NCBI GenBank assembly: GCA_023436145.1
Contig: JAEZKP010000087.1
Coordinates: forward strand, 51,854 to 115,853
Length of the DNA stretch: 64,000 nucleotides
Reading direction: 5' to 3'
Origin: Fibrobacterota bacterium
GTDB taxonomy: Bacteria > Fibrobacterota > Chitinivibrionia > Chitinivibrionales > Chitinispirillaceae
Below the pieces are notes generated by a model, which was not told the DNA's origin, made no database searches, and worked only from the letters and a program-made list of their open reading frames with translations. This document shows positions 33,297-43,135 of the stretch, piece by piece (the first letter of the stretch is position 1; each line of letters starts with the position of its first letter). A program made the position numbers and the translations under genes.

Positions 33297-36200
33297 TCAG
33301 ACAGCTGATTTTTTATCGGATAGCAAACTTTGTATACCTTGCAAAGGAATAATCACCCATTCGGGCCTGTTATTCATCTCATAACCCAATTCGTACACCG
33401 CTTTTTCCAGAAGAAAGATCTGCAGCAATGTTATTATTTGTTCATTATCCCTGGGTATAAAGGAAGCATCCCCGGCTTCTTTCAGATAAGAATTAAGAAA
33501 TACCCCGCTAATGTAATTATAAAGTGGAATTATCCAGGGTTCCAGCTGCGGAAAATCTGTAGCACGAAAAGTAGGATTCTGAAAAAGAGTGCTATATGTG
33601 GCATAATGAAATGAACGGATCATCCCGGCTACATCTTTGAAAGGAGATCGTTTCAGTTTGCGCTCACTTATAGGCCTTGCAGGTTCACCTTCAAAGTCCA
33701 TAATGACAAAGTCTTTACCAGTATATAAAACCTGTCCTAAATGGTAATCACCATGAATCCGGATTTTAGTGGAGGTTATTTTCCGCTGCACAATCCTGCG
33801 CATGGTATCCAGAATTTTTCTTTCATTTGCCAAAACTGTCTGAGCCAGGGGACGATAATTTTCGGGTATAGTGTTAATATTCTTATCCAGCGACTGAAAG
33901 GTCCGCTGAACCAGCCCCTGCATGGATTGATAAAGTGAACGCTGGTATAGTTGAGAAAACGATTCGGGATCAAATTGAGGCATATTCTGGGAAAGACTCA
34001 ATGCTTTATGCATCTGTGCAGACCTTCTTCCCAGCAATGATACCATTTCCAGGTAAAGCTCACCAAGCTTGTCTCTTATTACTGCAGGGACATCAGTAAT
34101 ATCTGCCATAAATAAAGGTGGAAACGATTGCTGCAGTTTCTCCAATCCTGTGCTTTCTGAGAGAACCTGCTCAAAAAATCTGGCAATTACTCCCAGAGAA
34201 TAGCCCCAGGCATTTCCACTGTTTTCCACATAACCCTGCAAGATAGCTACAGTCTGGGGTTGAGTCCGCTCGGATCTGTATTCAATTGCACCGGCAAAAG
34301 CAGGGATATACTTGAACTGAACCTCATCGGAGAGAAACTGCATTATCTCCAGTTCCGGATTAGCCCCCTCCTCAAGTTTGCGGTAAAGTTTGAGAAAAAG
34401 AGACTCACCAAAAACTATAGCGGAGTTGCTTTGCTCGACTTTCAATGGATGGCTGACCAATACCGGCGGAAGTGTCTCGCTGATAGATTTCAAACTTCGG
34501 CCTGCAGTACCGACCAGCTCCCCATTAAGCCCCTTTAATCTCTTTTTTCCATTGATTATGGAAAAGAGCAGCTGATGCAGCATTTCGTTGAACATGCCAT
34601 CGTAAAGGATACCTTCTTTCTCATCAACCAGCAGGTCAGCAATCACCGCCTGGGGATACTGCTCAGATAATCCACCCGGAGCCAGTTTCAACTCAAAAGA
34701 GACAGGAATCAAATAATTCTCCTCAGCCCCTTCGGTAAATGCCACCCTTACAATTAACAAATGCGAATCGGTAACATCGTTATGAAGACTGAAATCTTCG
34801 ATTATGCTGGTTTTTCTGATCTTTCTGCTTTTGGATGCAAACCAGCGGCTGTGCATAAGATATCGCGACAGAAGCTTCTCTTCCAGTACCTGACGCGCTT
34901 TTCCGGAAAAAATGGTTTCCCAATTATTCTTTAGTTTCATAGCCGGTATCCGCTCCTCAACAATCCCAATTTCATCGCTGTTTTTCCCCAATAAGAGCCA
35001 GTAATAATCGTATGGTCCGAAGGTAAGCATGTATGGAGTGTCTTTCACAATAGGGAAAATGGATTTTCCAAACATCTCCTCTGGAACAAGACCGCTATAC
35101 TGAGGCATATCGATATGCACCATTTGACTGAATCGGGACAGATTAACTACCACCAGTATGATTTCATCCTCATAACGGCGACTGAATGCCAGTATTTTCG
35201 GGTTATCGCAAGGTAATATCTCCAGTTCACCCCTGGAGAATGCCCTGAATCTTCTGCGCATGGCAATAATACTGCGCATCCACCAAAGTAAAGAAGAGAA
35301 ACTTCCAAGTTGATTGCGCACGTTAACAGTTTCGTAATGATATTCGGAATCGATTATGACCGGAAGAAAAAGACGTTGTGAATTAGCTTCAGAAAAACCG
35401 GCATTACGATCGGGGCTCCATTGCATGGGGGTGCGTACCCCATTACGATCTCCCAGATAGAAGTTATCTCCCATTCCAATCTCATCGCCATAATAGATAA
35501 TGGGAGTTCCCGGCAGGGAGAAAAGAAGAATGTTCATGAGTTCGATTTTTCGCCGGTCATTTGAGAGAAGCGGAGCCAGCCTTCGCCGGATACCCAGATT
35601 GATTTTAGCACGGGTATCCCTGGCATAGACTCTGTACATGTAATCGCGCTCCTCATCGGTTACCATTTCCAGAGTCAATTCATCGTGGTTTCGTAAAAAT
35701 GTAGCCCATTGACAATTAGCAGGAATGGGAGGAGTGGATTTTAAAATATCCACAACAGGAAAGCTGTCCTCCATCTGAAGAGCCATGAACATACGAGGCA
35801 TTAACGGAAAATGAAATGCCATATGACATTCATCACCATTACCAAAATAGGCCACCGCATCCTCAGGCCACTGGTTTGCTTCGGCTAAAAGCATCTTATT
35901 GCGGAAACGGGAATCGACATGCGCCCTGAGCTTTTTCAAGAACATATGAGTTTCGGGCAGGTTCTCACAATTAGTTCCATCTCTTTCAAAAAGATAAGGA
36001 ACCGCATCCAGCCGTAAGCCATCGATGCCCATGGAAAACCAAAAATCAATCGCCCTGAACAACGCCTTCTCCACCACCGGATTTTCGAAATTCAGATCTG
36101 GCTGGTGAGAATAGAAACGGTGCCAGAAATAGGATTTGGCAACCGGGTCCCAGCTCCAGTTGGAAGATTCAAAATCTTTAAAGATGATTCTAGCTTCCTT

Positions 36201-36656
36201 ATACTTATCAGGATGATTATTCCATACATACATCTCTCTTAAACGAGTGCCGCTTTTTGCTCTGCGGGAACGCTGAAACCAGATATGCTCCGAAGAGGTG
36301 TGATTGAGAACCAGCTCAACAATAACCCGAATACCCCGCTTGTGAGCAGCCCTGAGAAACTCACGAAAATCACGCAACGACCCGTAATCGGGATTTACAT
36401 TGAGGTAATCGGAGATATCATACCCGTCATCTTTGAGCGGTGAGGGATAAAAGGGCAAAAGCCACACAGCAGTAACCCCCAGATCCTGCAGATAATCGAT
36501 TCTCTGAAGGAGACCTTTAAAATCGCCTATTCCATCCCCGTTATAATCACGAAACGCCCGCACATGAAGTTCATAGATTATGGCATCTTTATACCAGAGA
36601 TAGTCCTCTTCCAGATAAGTCTCTCCCGGGGCATAAATACTTCTCTCAAGTTTCAT
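33297..36656 (-). CDS. treS: Trehalose synthase fused to maltokinase (TreS-Pep2)
   Basis: About 1119 residues from ATG 36656; a TTG start at 36686 would overlap the glgE stop by 4 nt and lacks a ribosome-binding site. The N-terminal GH13 domain has LVLNHTSSEH, GLRLDAVPYLFERDG, LLAEANQWPED and FLRNHDELTLEM, interconverting maltose and trehalose. The C-terminal part (from about residue 590) is a maltokinase with kinase-like IHGDYHLGQVLYTG and VIMDFEGEPARPISER. The fusion turns trehalose into maltose-1-phosphate, the GlgE donor. It lies between glgE and treZ in the same operon. Confidence 0.94.
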   Translation of the reverse strand: MKLERSIYAPGETYLEEDYLWYKDAIIYELHVRAFRDYNGDGIGDFKGLLQRIDYLQDLGVTAVWLLPFYPSPLKDDGYDISDYLNVNPDYGSLRDFREFLRAAHKRGIRVIVELVLNHTSSEHIWFQRSRRAKSGTRLREMYVWNNHPDKYKEARIIFKDFESSNWSWDPVAKSYFWHRFYSHQPDLNFENPVVEKALFRAIDFWFSMGIDGLRLDAVPYLFERDGTNCENLPETHMFLKKLRAHVDSRFRNKMLLAEANQWPEDAVAYFGNGDECHMAFHFPLMPRMFMALQMEDSFPVVDILKSTPPIPANCQWATFLRNHDELTLEMVTDEERDYMYRVYARDTRAKINLGIRRRLAPLLSNDRRKIELMNILLFSLPGTPIIYYGDEIGMGDNFYLGDRNGVRTPMQWSPDRNAGFSEANSQRLFLPVIIDSEYHYETVNVRNQLGSFSSLLWWMRSIIAMRRRFRAFSRGELEILPCDNPKILAFSRRYEDEIILVVVNLSRFSQMVHIDMPQYSGLVPEEMFGKSIFPIVKDTPYMLTFGPYDYYWLLLGKNSDEIGIVEERIPAMKLKNNWETIFSGKARQVLEEKLLSRYLMHSRWFASKSRKIRKTSIIEDFSLHNDVTDSHLLIVRVAFTEGAEENYLIPVSFELKLAPGGLSEQYPQAVIADLLVDEKEGILYDGMFNEMLHQLLFSIINGKKRLKGLNGELVGTAGRSLKSISETLPPVLVSHPLKVEQSNSAIVFGESLFLKLYRKLEEGANPELEIMQFLSDEVQFKYIPAFAGAIEYRSERTQPQTVAILQGYVENSGNAWGYSLGVIARFFEQVLSESTGLEKLQQSFPPLFMADITDVPAVIRDKLGELYLEMVSLLGRRSAQMHKALSLSQNMPQFDPESFSQLYQRSLYQSMQGLVQRTFQSLDKNINTIPENYRPLAQTVLANERKILDTMRRIVQRKITSTKIRIHGDYHLGQVLYTGKDFVIMDFEGEPARPISERKLKRSPFKDVAGMIRSFHYATYSTLFQNPTFRATDFPQLEPWIIPLYNYISGVFLNSYLKEAGDASFIPRDNEQIITLLQIFLLEKAVYELGYEMNNRPEWVIIPLQGIQSLLSDKKSAV

Positions 36657-36682
36657 GATTTGACAATTCCCTTTTGCAAAAA

Positions 36683-38665
36683 TCAATAATAATCAAAGGA
36701 ACTCTCTTTTTTAAACTGTTTATGCAGTTTAAAGACAAATGCGGGTGTCTTGAGTGGATCTATAGTGATAAAGTTTTCAGTTCCACTCCAGATAAACCGT
36801 TGTCCGCTCAGCTGATCCTCCAGCAGATAAGGCTGCACGGAGTCAATACCCAGATCTTTTAGAGGTACTTGAAGTTTTCCAGATTGTGGGTTAAATGGAT
36901 CTAAATTTACAATTACCATAATGACATTTGACATATCACCGGTGATTTTTACATAAAAGAGAAGATAATCGTTATCTATAGGATAGAATTTGACATTTCT
37001 AAAATCCTGAAGAGCAGTATTATTCTGACGTATAGTGTTAAGTGAAGAGATCATTTGCCGCAGTTTCTGCCCCCCGCTCCAATCCCAGTGCTTTATCTCA
37101 TATTTTTCAGAATTAAGAAATTCCTCTTTCCCGGGAATGGCTTCGTTAACAGCCAGCTCAAAGGAGGGGCCATAGATGCCATAATTTGAGGAAAGGGTGG
37201 CTGCAAGCACCAGCCGTACCCCAAAAGCCCGTTCATCACCAAACTGAAGGTACTGAGGGAGAATATCAGGAGTGGTGGGCCAGAGGTTGGGACGGAAAAA
37301 TTCGGATAATTCACTAGTAGAGAGCTGCTCAAAGTATTCGGTAAGCTCGGCCTTGGTATTTCGCCAGGTGAAATAGGTATAGGATTGGGAAAAACCCAGC
37401 TTGGCCAACCGGTACATAACTTTAGGCCGGGTGAATGCTTCTGAAAGAAAAATGACATCCGGATATCTGTTGCGAGCTTCAGCAATGAGCCACTGCCAGA
37501 AAGAAAATGGCTTAGTATGAGGGTTATCTACCCTGAAAATGCGGATTCCCTTGTCTAACCAGAAAAAAACCACAGATCTTAGCTCGTCCCATAGCGCTCT
37601 CCAGTCCTCTGTTTCAAAGTCGAATGGCACGATGTCCTGGTATTTTTTAGGTGGATTTTCTGCATATTGAATAGTACCGTCAGGACGAGTCTTAAACCAT
37701 TGCGGCATTGATTGGACATAGGGATGATCTGGAGAACATTGAAAAGCCAGATCCATTGCTACTTCCATACCGTAGGAAGTGGCGGCATTTATTAGATCGA
37801 TAAAATCTTCTATGGTACCCAAAGAGGGCTCGACTGTTTTATGCCCCCCATAATCAGATCCGATAGCCCAGGGGCTTCCTGGGTCTTGTTTTTCTACTAC
37901 CAGAGAATTATTTCTTCCTTTCCGGTTTGTCATTCCGATCGGGTGAATTGGAGGGAGATAAAGTACATCAAAACCCATCTGTGCAATAAGAGGTAATCGT
38001 CTCTCACAATCACGGAAAGTACCACTCATCTCTTTAGAGGAACTGCAGGATCTGGGGAAAACTTCATACCAAGTACTGTAAAGTGCCCTTTTTCTCTCCA
38101 CGATTACCTGGTATTCAACAGGGAAGGTCTGCGCCAGACTCAGATCCGGATAAGCCCTGAGTAAAGCGGTAATTTCTTTGTCGGTAGCCAGAAAAACAGC
38201 CCTTGCCGGATCGGCTTCCTGCTCCAGAGCGTCAGCTTTAGTTTTTAAAGAAGAAGAAAGAGAGGAAGGCACTCTGCCAGCTGCTTCATTAAGAAATCTG
38301 GCTCCTATCTGCAGCTCCACTGAAATATCCTGAGATGCAGAAAACTTCTTAACCAGATTATGCTGCCAGGACTGAAAATGATCCACCCATGCTCTCACCG
38401 TATAGCTATACATTCCAGCTTCTGCCAGATGGAAACTACTCTCCCAGTGGTCATTATCCACCAGGTGCATCGCAGAGCTACTCCACTGCGACTCGGTGCT
38501 CTTTTTGTAAAGCACCTCTCCCCCAATAGATTCATGGCTATCGCAGAAAAGATCTGCCGATACCTTAAGTAACTCCCCCTCTATTCGCTTTATCGCAAAA
38601 AAACCGCCATCGATAGCAGGCTTTACATTTTCAATTACAACCCGCTTTCTTCCATCCTGTTCCAT
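36683..38665 (-). CDS. glgE: Alpha-1,4-glucan:maltose-1-phosphate maltosyltransferase
   Basis: A 660-residue GH13_3 enzyme of usual length. It has the N-terminal beta domain, then VLYLPPIHPIG, VAMDLAFQCSPDHPYV, RIFRVDNPHTKPFSFW (nucleophile Asp) and IFLSEAFTRPKVM (Glu), all GlgE signatures. It extends alpha-1,4-glucan with maltose units from maltose-1-phosphate, a glycogen route first described in mycobacteria. The maltose-1-phosphate would come from the TreS-maltokinase fusion encoded next. First gene of the operon. Confidence 0.94.
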   Translation of the reverse strand: MEQDGRKRVVIENVKPAIDGGFFAIKRIEGELLKVSADLFCDSHESIGGEVLYKKSTESQWSSSAMHLVDNDHWESSFHLAEAGMYSYTVRAWVDHFQSWQHNLVKKFSASQDISVELQIGARFLNEAAGRVPSSLSSSLKTKADALEQEADPARAVFLATDKEITALLRAYPDLSLAQTFPVEYQVIVERKRALYSTWYEVFPRSCSSSKEMSGTFRDCERRLPLIAQMGFDVLYLPPIHPIGMTNRKGRNNSLVVEKQDPGSPWAIGSDYGGHKTVEPSLGTIEDFIDLINAATSYGMEVAMDLAFQCSPDHPYVQSMPQWFKTRPDGTIQYAENPPKKYQDIVPFDFETEDWRALWDELRSVVFFWLDKGIRIFRVDNPHTKPFSFWQWLIAEARNRYPDVIFLSEAFTRPKVMYRLAKLGFSQSYTYFTWRNTKAELTEYFEQLSTSELSEFFRPNLWPTTPDILPQYLQFGDERAFGVRLVLAATLSSNYGIYGPSFELAVNEAIPGKEEFLNSEKYEIKHWDWSGGQKLRQMISSLNTIRQNNTALQDFRNVKFYPIDNDYLLFYVKITGDMSNVIMVIVNLDPFNPQSGKLQVPLKDLGIDSVQPYLLEDQLSGQRFIWSGTENFITIDPLKTPAFVFKLHKQFKKESSFDYY

Positions 38666-38802
38666 AGAAGACTCTCAAGCAAAAAGGTGAATACTGGTGT
38701 CTCTTGATGGATAACAGCGCAAGGTCTGTTCCAATGAATCTGAACAGATGGTACAAAGATTGCAAAGTTCTTCTCTACAGCTCAGAAAATGGAGAATGAT
38801 AA

Positions 38803-40161
38803 ATGAAAAACGTACTTTTTATCGAACCAATGGGTGCACCCTACAACATATTTGCCAAATTTATGAACATCCCCCTTTTAGGCACAGTTCAACTTGCTAC
38901 CATGGCCAAAAAAGAGGGCTACCAGGTATCAATCCTTAATGAAAACATCCTCAGACGCCATGTCTATTCCACAGAGCTGCAAAAAGCCGATATCCTTTGC
39001 CTCAGCTGCATCACTGCCACCATAGAGCGAGGAAAACAAATCGCCAAAGAATACCACCAGGTCCGCAAACAAAACCACCTGCCCTCACATGCCATCATTG
39101 GTGGAATTCACGCATCAATGCTCCCCTCCGACCCCGGACCCGATTTCAACCAGGTAGTAACCGGTGAAGCAGAATCTGTGTTTCTATCCATACTAAACGG
39201 ACAAAACAAAAATCCTCTGATTAAAGGCTCCCCTCTGCTTGATCTGGATTCCATCCCCATAGCAGATTTCTCATTACTGAAAAATCATGAAAAAATGACT
39301 ATCTGGCCAATAATGACCTCCCGGGGATGCCCCTATCACTGCAACTTCTGTTCTGTAACTAAAATGTTTGGAAGATCTTACCGCATCCAAAGCATCCATA
39401 GAGTAATAGAAGAAATTTATCAATTGAAAAAAAAATGGATCTTCTTTGTTGATGACAACTTCGCTGCAATCCCATCCAGAACCCATGACCTGCTTGATCA
39501 ACTGTTAAAATACCGCTTTAATCGCTTCTGGAGTGCACAGGTAAGAACTGATACCGCTAAAGACACTCAACTAATAAGAAAAATGTACCAGGCCGGCTGC
39601 AGAATCGTCTTCATCGGACTGGAATCCATAAACCAGGCCAGTCTGGAAAATATGAAGAAAAAACAAAGCACCACTGACATTATCCAAAGCATCAAAGTCT
39701 TCCAAAATAACGGAATCCAGGTGCATGGAATGTTCATGCTGGGTAATGACCCCGACTACAAAGATATGTTCTTCTCCACATCCCGCTTCTGCAAAGAAAA
39801 CCCACTCAGCTATGTACAATACAGCATCCTAACCCCCCTGCCAGGAACCGATATCTATCATGAGTTTGAACAGCAGGGAAGATTACTCCATAAAAACTGG
39901 AGCTTCTATGATGGCCTGCATGTAGTATTCCGACCCCGCAATATGTCCCCTTTGGAACTTCAACTGGGAATGCTTAACTGTTTTAAATCCTTCTACTCCT
40001 ATTCAAATGCTATCAACGATCTTATTCACTACCTTAAAAACCGCTCTATTTTCACCTTTCAATCCTTTTATCCCTTTTTCATGAAATTACTTGGCAAATC
40101 GGTCATCCAAAAATGGCTCACAATAAACCGAAACTATCTGAAATATCTGGACAGTCTTTAA
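38803..40161 (+). CDS. B12-binding-domain radical SAM protein
   Basis: A 452-residue protein. Residues 1-140 resemble a cobalamin-binding Rossmann domain (ADILCLSCITATIERGKQIA, IIGGIHASMLPSD, VVTGEAESVF). The radical SAM core has the 4Fe-4S motif Cys176-x3-Cys180-x2-Cys183 (CPYHCNFC). A C-terminal helical segment follows (DLIHYLKNRSIFTFQ). Such enzymes methylate or rearrange unreactive carbons in cofactors, hopanoids, lipids and natural products. No DxHxxG-type B12-binding histidine is obvious. An ACP follows 77 nt downstream, so the substrate might be ACP-bound; this is inference. Confidence 0.87.
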   Translation: MKNVLFIEPMGAPYNIFAKFMNIPLLGTVQLATMAKKEGYQVSILNENILRRHVYSTELQKADILCLSCITATIERGKQIAKEYHQVRKQNHLPSHAIIGGIHASMLPSDPGPDFNQVVTGEAESVFLSILNGQNKNPLIKGSPLLDLDSIPIADFSLLKNHEKMTIWPIMTSRGCPYHCNFCSVTKMFGRSYRIQSIHRVIEEIYQLKKKWIFFVDDNFAAIPSRTHDLLDQLLKYRFNRFWSAQVRTDTAKDTQLIRKMYQAGCRIVFIGLESINQASLENMKKKQSTTDIIQSIKVFQNNGIQVHGMFMLGNDPDYKDMFFSTSRFCKENPLSYVQYSILTPLPGTDIYHEFEQQGRLLHKNWSFYDGLHVVFRPRNMSPLELQLGMLNCFKSFYSYSNAINDLIHYLKNRSIFTFQSFYPFFMKLLGKSVIQKWLTINRNYLKYLDSL

Positions 40162-40238
40162 CAACTGATGGCACACCCTTTGATGGTCACCTATTAGTAA
40201 GCCACTGTTTTTTTTAACTTACAGCAAAAGAGGAATAT

Positions 40239-40508
40239 ATGTCTGATCTCAGTACCTCTTTGGAATCATCCATTAAAGATTTTATCCATAAAAATTTCCT
40301 TATGAGTTCCACTACTGTCTCCTTCTCAAATGCCGACTCCTTCATGGAAAAAGGAATTATCGATTCCACCGGTATCCTTGAACTGGTAAATTTCATCCAG
40401 CAAGCATTTCAGATCGAAGTCAACGATGACGAACTGATACCCGAAAATCTGGATTCGGTAAACAATATCTGCGCCTTTATTGAGAAAAAAAGAATAAAAG
40501 GATCATAA
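40239..40508 (+). CDS. Acyl carrier protein
   Basis: An 89-residue protein. The phosphopantetheine site is Ser43 in IIDSTGILELVNF, and the acidic helix II (FQIEVNDDELIPENLDSVNNI) is typical of ACPs. It lacks the classical DSL. It is probably a specialised, non-housekeeping ACP because the fatty-acid acpP normally neighbours fabF/fabG. It likely works with the radical SAM enzyme upstream or an enzyme outside this window. Confidence 0.85.
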   Translation: MSDLSTSLESSIKDFIHKNFLMSSTTVSFSNADSFMEKGIIDSTGILELVNFIQQAFQIEVNDDELIPENLDSVNNICAFIEKKRIKGS

Positions 40509-40530
40509 CAATTTGAGATTTCAGATTTCA

Positions 40531-40680
40531 GATTGTTGATTTGCAAGAGCAGGAAATTGATGATTGTTGATTTGCAAGAGTTGGAAATTGATGATTGTTG
40601 ATTTGCAAGAGTTGGAGAATGCTGATTGCCGATTTGCAAGAGTTGGAAGTTGCAGATTGCTGATCTGGAAGAGAGGAGAT
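40531..40680 (+). repeat. 31-bp tandem repeat (about 4.5 units)
   Basis: Four units of 31 bp (starting 40531, 40562, 40593, 40624) of the form GATTGTTGATTTGCAAGAG plus 12 nt, degenerating into a fifth. The array follows the ACP stop and is itself preceded by TTTCAGATTTCAGA. The remaining stretch to 40834 is a purine-rich, GGAGATTTCA-containing decay of similar sequence with no gene. Confidence 0.88.
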
Positions 40681-40834
40681 TTCAAATTACTGAATTGAAG
40701 ATAGGAAACTTAAAATTTAAAAGATTGACAAAATTGAAGGTTAAAAGTTGAGATCATTGGAGATTTCAGGGATTGGAGATTTTTTGGAGTTGGGGTGGTT
40801 AAAATGCCTTCCAGCCTGAATGGTATTCACAATT

Positions 40835-41467
40835 TTAAAAAATCTCCACCTTGAAAAACTCTTTGGGATTTTTCCTGATCTCTTCAATCAATGCGCGAAG
40901 ATTATTCATAGTACCTTTAAAATCGGCAGCCAATAAGGAATCATTCATCAGTGCTGCAGCAGTACCCTCCCCATAATTAAACCTGGCAATCAGTGCAGAA
41001 ATCTGCTCAATAGTCCTGCTGAGATTCTCATCCATAGTTTTCAATGGATCAACCAGCCTGCCCTCAATCTTCTGTTTTGTATCTACCGGACCGCTGGATT
41101 TAGTTCCCCTGACAAGCTCCACATACTTGCTTCCCAATAGCCCTACTGCCTTAACCTCAGCATGCGCATCCGCGTACAGAAATGGCTGATATTTTTTATC
41201 AATTTCCACCAGTATTACCTGTGTTTTAGACAAAACATCAATTTTACTGACCTTCCCAACAGTAACCCCCTGAAGCCACACCGGAGCACCCACTTTTAAA
41301 CCACCCACATCGGAAATAGTGATGATAAGGGGAAAATGCTGACGGAATATTGAGCTTACCAGTCCGGAAAAAAAAATGGAGAAAACCACCAGCACTATAA
41401 CGACCGAAATAAACACTGCCAGTTTCAACTCAGACCAGGAAAGAATATGGCGGGTAGGTTCATTCAT
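40835..41467 (-). CDS. mlaD: MlaD-family lipid-transport protein (MCE domain)
   Basis: A 210-residue protein with one N-terminal membrane anchor (LAVFISVVIVLVVFSIFFSG) and an MCE domain (about 40-125: GGLKVGAPVWLQGVTVGKVS, VKAVGLLGSKYVEL). It is the periplasmic substrate-binding ring of the Mla phospholipid transporter, which keeps outer-membrane lipid asymmetry. Last gene of the mlaE-mlaF-mlaD operon; no mlaB, mlaC or mlaA lies here. Confidence 0.9.
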   Translation of the reverse strand: MNEPTRHILSWSELKLAVFISVVIVLVVFSIFFSGLVSSIFRQHFPLIITISDVGGLKVGAPVWLQGVTVGKVSKIDVLSKTQVILVEIDKKYQPFLYADAHAEVKAVGLLGSKYVELVRGTKSSGPVDTKQKIEGRLVDPLKTMDENLSRTIEQISALIARFNYGEGTAAALMNDSLLAADFKGTMNNLRALIEEIRKNPKEFFKVEIF

Positions 41468-41483
41468 AATTGAATTCTTTCAT

Positions 41484-42227
41484 CTATAATTTGTCTAGCA
41501 GATAACGATAGGGATTTAAAAACTCCTGAAGCTCAGAAACTTCAGAGTGCAAAAAAGCCTCTCTGTTGCCATCAAAAAGGATCTGCCCGCTTTTAAGAAA
41601 CATAAATCTGGAGGCCAGTGCCAGTGCATCAAAGACCTCATGAGTAACTATAATAAAACCCTTACCCCCACTGGTTGCCTCAGAAATTAGGTTACGAATG
41701 ATTCCTGCATTTACCGGATCAAGTCCACTGGTGGGCTCATCATAAAGATGCATCCTTGCCCCGGAAACAGCCAGAGATCTGGCAATAGCTACCCTGCGCT
41801 TCATTCCACCACTGAGCTGCTCGGGCATCATTTCCGCTGCAGATTGCAGATCCACTATCTTTAAAAGCTTATTCACCTGTAAATCAATCTGCTCGAAGCT
41901 GAGACCGGTATGTTCCCTGAAATAAAAAGCCACGTTTTCCCTCACCGAGAGTGAATCAAACAGAGCCCCTTCCTGAAATACTATGCTGAACTTAAGCCGG
42001 ATTCTGTCAAGTTTACTTTCCTTGAGAGGGGCTAAATCTTCACCATCAATAAGCACCTGTCCACTGTCTGCAACCGAAAGGCCTAAGATAAGTTTAAGAA
42101 TAGTGGTTTTTCCTGAACCGCTAGGCCCCAGTATTGCCACCTTTTCATTCGTATTAATGGTAAAATTGGCTCCTTTTATTATAAGCCGCTGCTCATGCCA
42201 GAACCAGACATCTCTAAAAGTAATCAT
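41484..42227 (-). CDS. mlaF: ABC transporter ATPase of the Mla type
   Basis: A 247-residue ABC ATPase: Walker A GPSGSGKTT, signature LSGGMKRRVAIARSLA, Walker B MHLYDEPTSGLD and H-loop IIVTHEVFD. The KRRVA signature and its place between MlaE and MlaD homologues identify it as MlaF. It powers lipid movement between the membranes. It overlaps nothing, with 16 nt to mlaD and 7 nt to mlaE. Confidence 0.93.
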   Translation of the reverse strand: MITFRDVWFWHEQRLIIKGANFTINTNEKVAILGPSGSGKTTILKLILGLSVADSGQVLIDGEDLAPLKESKLDRIRLKFSIVFQEGALFDSLSVRENVAFYFREHTGLSFEQIDLQVNKLLKIVDLQSAAEMMPEQLSGGMKRRVAIARSLAVSGARMHLYDEPTSGLDPVNAGIIRNLISEATSGGKGFIIVTHEVFDALALASRFMFLKSGQILFDGNREAFLHSEVSELQEFLNPYRYLLDKL

Positions 42228-42234
42228 CTTTGAG

Positions 42235-42984
42235 CTAAGGGAAAAATATCCAGATCACTTTGGTAATTAAAAAATCAGTGATCATGACGGTTACTGTTGA
42301 GAGTACATAACTTTTGGTAGCTGCATTCTTAAGTCCCAAACTCCCCCCTTGCGATCTCATTCCCACATGGCAACTGATAGTGGCAATAAGATAGCCAAAC
42401 ACAATCGGTTTACTGACTCCAAACAGGGTATTTTTCAGATCCATAATGGAACGGATAGAACTCCAGTAAAGTTCCGGATCCGAGTGATATTGAACGGTGG
42501 TGATAAGAAATCCCCCGATTATTGCCATAAAATCCCCGATAAAAGTTAATGATGGAAGCATAATAAGTGAACTTAAAACTCTGGGAGTGACCAGCTTTTT
42601 AATGGGACTTACTCCAAAAGCCCTCAATGTGTCAATCTGTTCCCTCTGAACCATGGCGGCTAGCTCTGCACTTATTCCAGAGCCCACTCTTCCTGCAAAA
42701 ACCAAAGCCAGAGTAATTGGGCTTATCTCTCTGATAACCGAAACGCCGATCACTCTTCCCACTTCACTTTCCAGCCCTAACCCTTCAAACTGGTTAAGTA
42801 CTTGAATTGAAAGTGCCATTCCTACCACAAAGGTCGTAATCAATGCAATTACCAGGGTGCCAGGTCCCGAATGATTCATCTGCTCAACAGTATCCTGGAT
42901 ATAAAACGGTTTACCAAAGACCCCCAGAAGCCCCCAGAAACATATTCTATAATATTCCCTAAGAGAGAGAAAAAAACGTTTCAT
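42235..42984 (-). CDS. mlaE: MlaE-family ABC permease
   Basis: A 249-residue membrane protein of the MlaE/YrbE family: VGMALSIQVLNQFEGLGLESEVG, REISPITLALVFAGRVGSGI and AELAAMVQREQIDTLRAFGV, with about five hydrophobic segments. It forms the membrane channel of the Mla lipid transporter. First gene of the operon, divergent from the unrecognised protein at 43136. Confidence 0.93.
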   Translation of the reverse strand: MKRFFLSLREYYRICFWGLLGVFGKPFYIQDTVEQMNHSGPGTLVIALITTFVVGMALSIQVLNQFEGLGLESEVGRVIGVSVIREISPITLALVFAGRVGSGISAELAAMVQREQIDTLRAFGVSPIKKLVTPRVLSSLIMLPSLTFIGDFMAIIGGFLITTVQYHSDPELYWSSIRSIMDLKNTLFGVSKPIVFGYLIATISCHVGMRSQGGSLGLKNAATKSYVLSTVTVMITDFLITKVIWIFFP

Positions 42985-43135
42985 CGGGAAAACAGTTTCT
43001 CCCTGCTGAATAGGTCTCAGAACACAACTTCGGGAAATGTAAATGCAACAATCAAACCATTCTTTACTGAAGACTCGCTGGTACTATCTTTGCTTTAGAA
43101 ACATCTGACTAATCTGCCCCATTTAAGGAAATGCT

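Noticed and set aside
40409..40639. A 76-codon minus-strand frame overlapping the ACP gene
   Set aside because: It is made largely of the 31-bp repeat array read in reverse and overlaps a confident gene.
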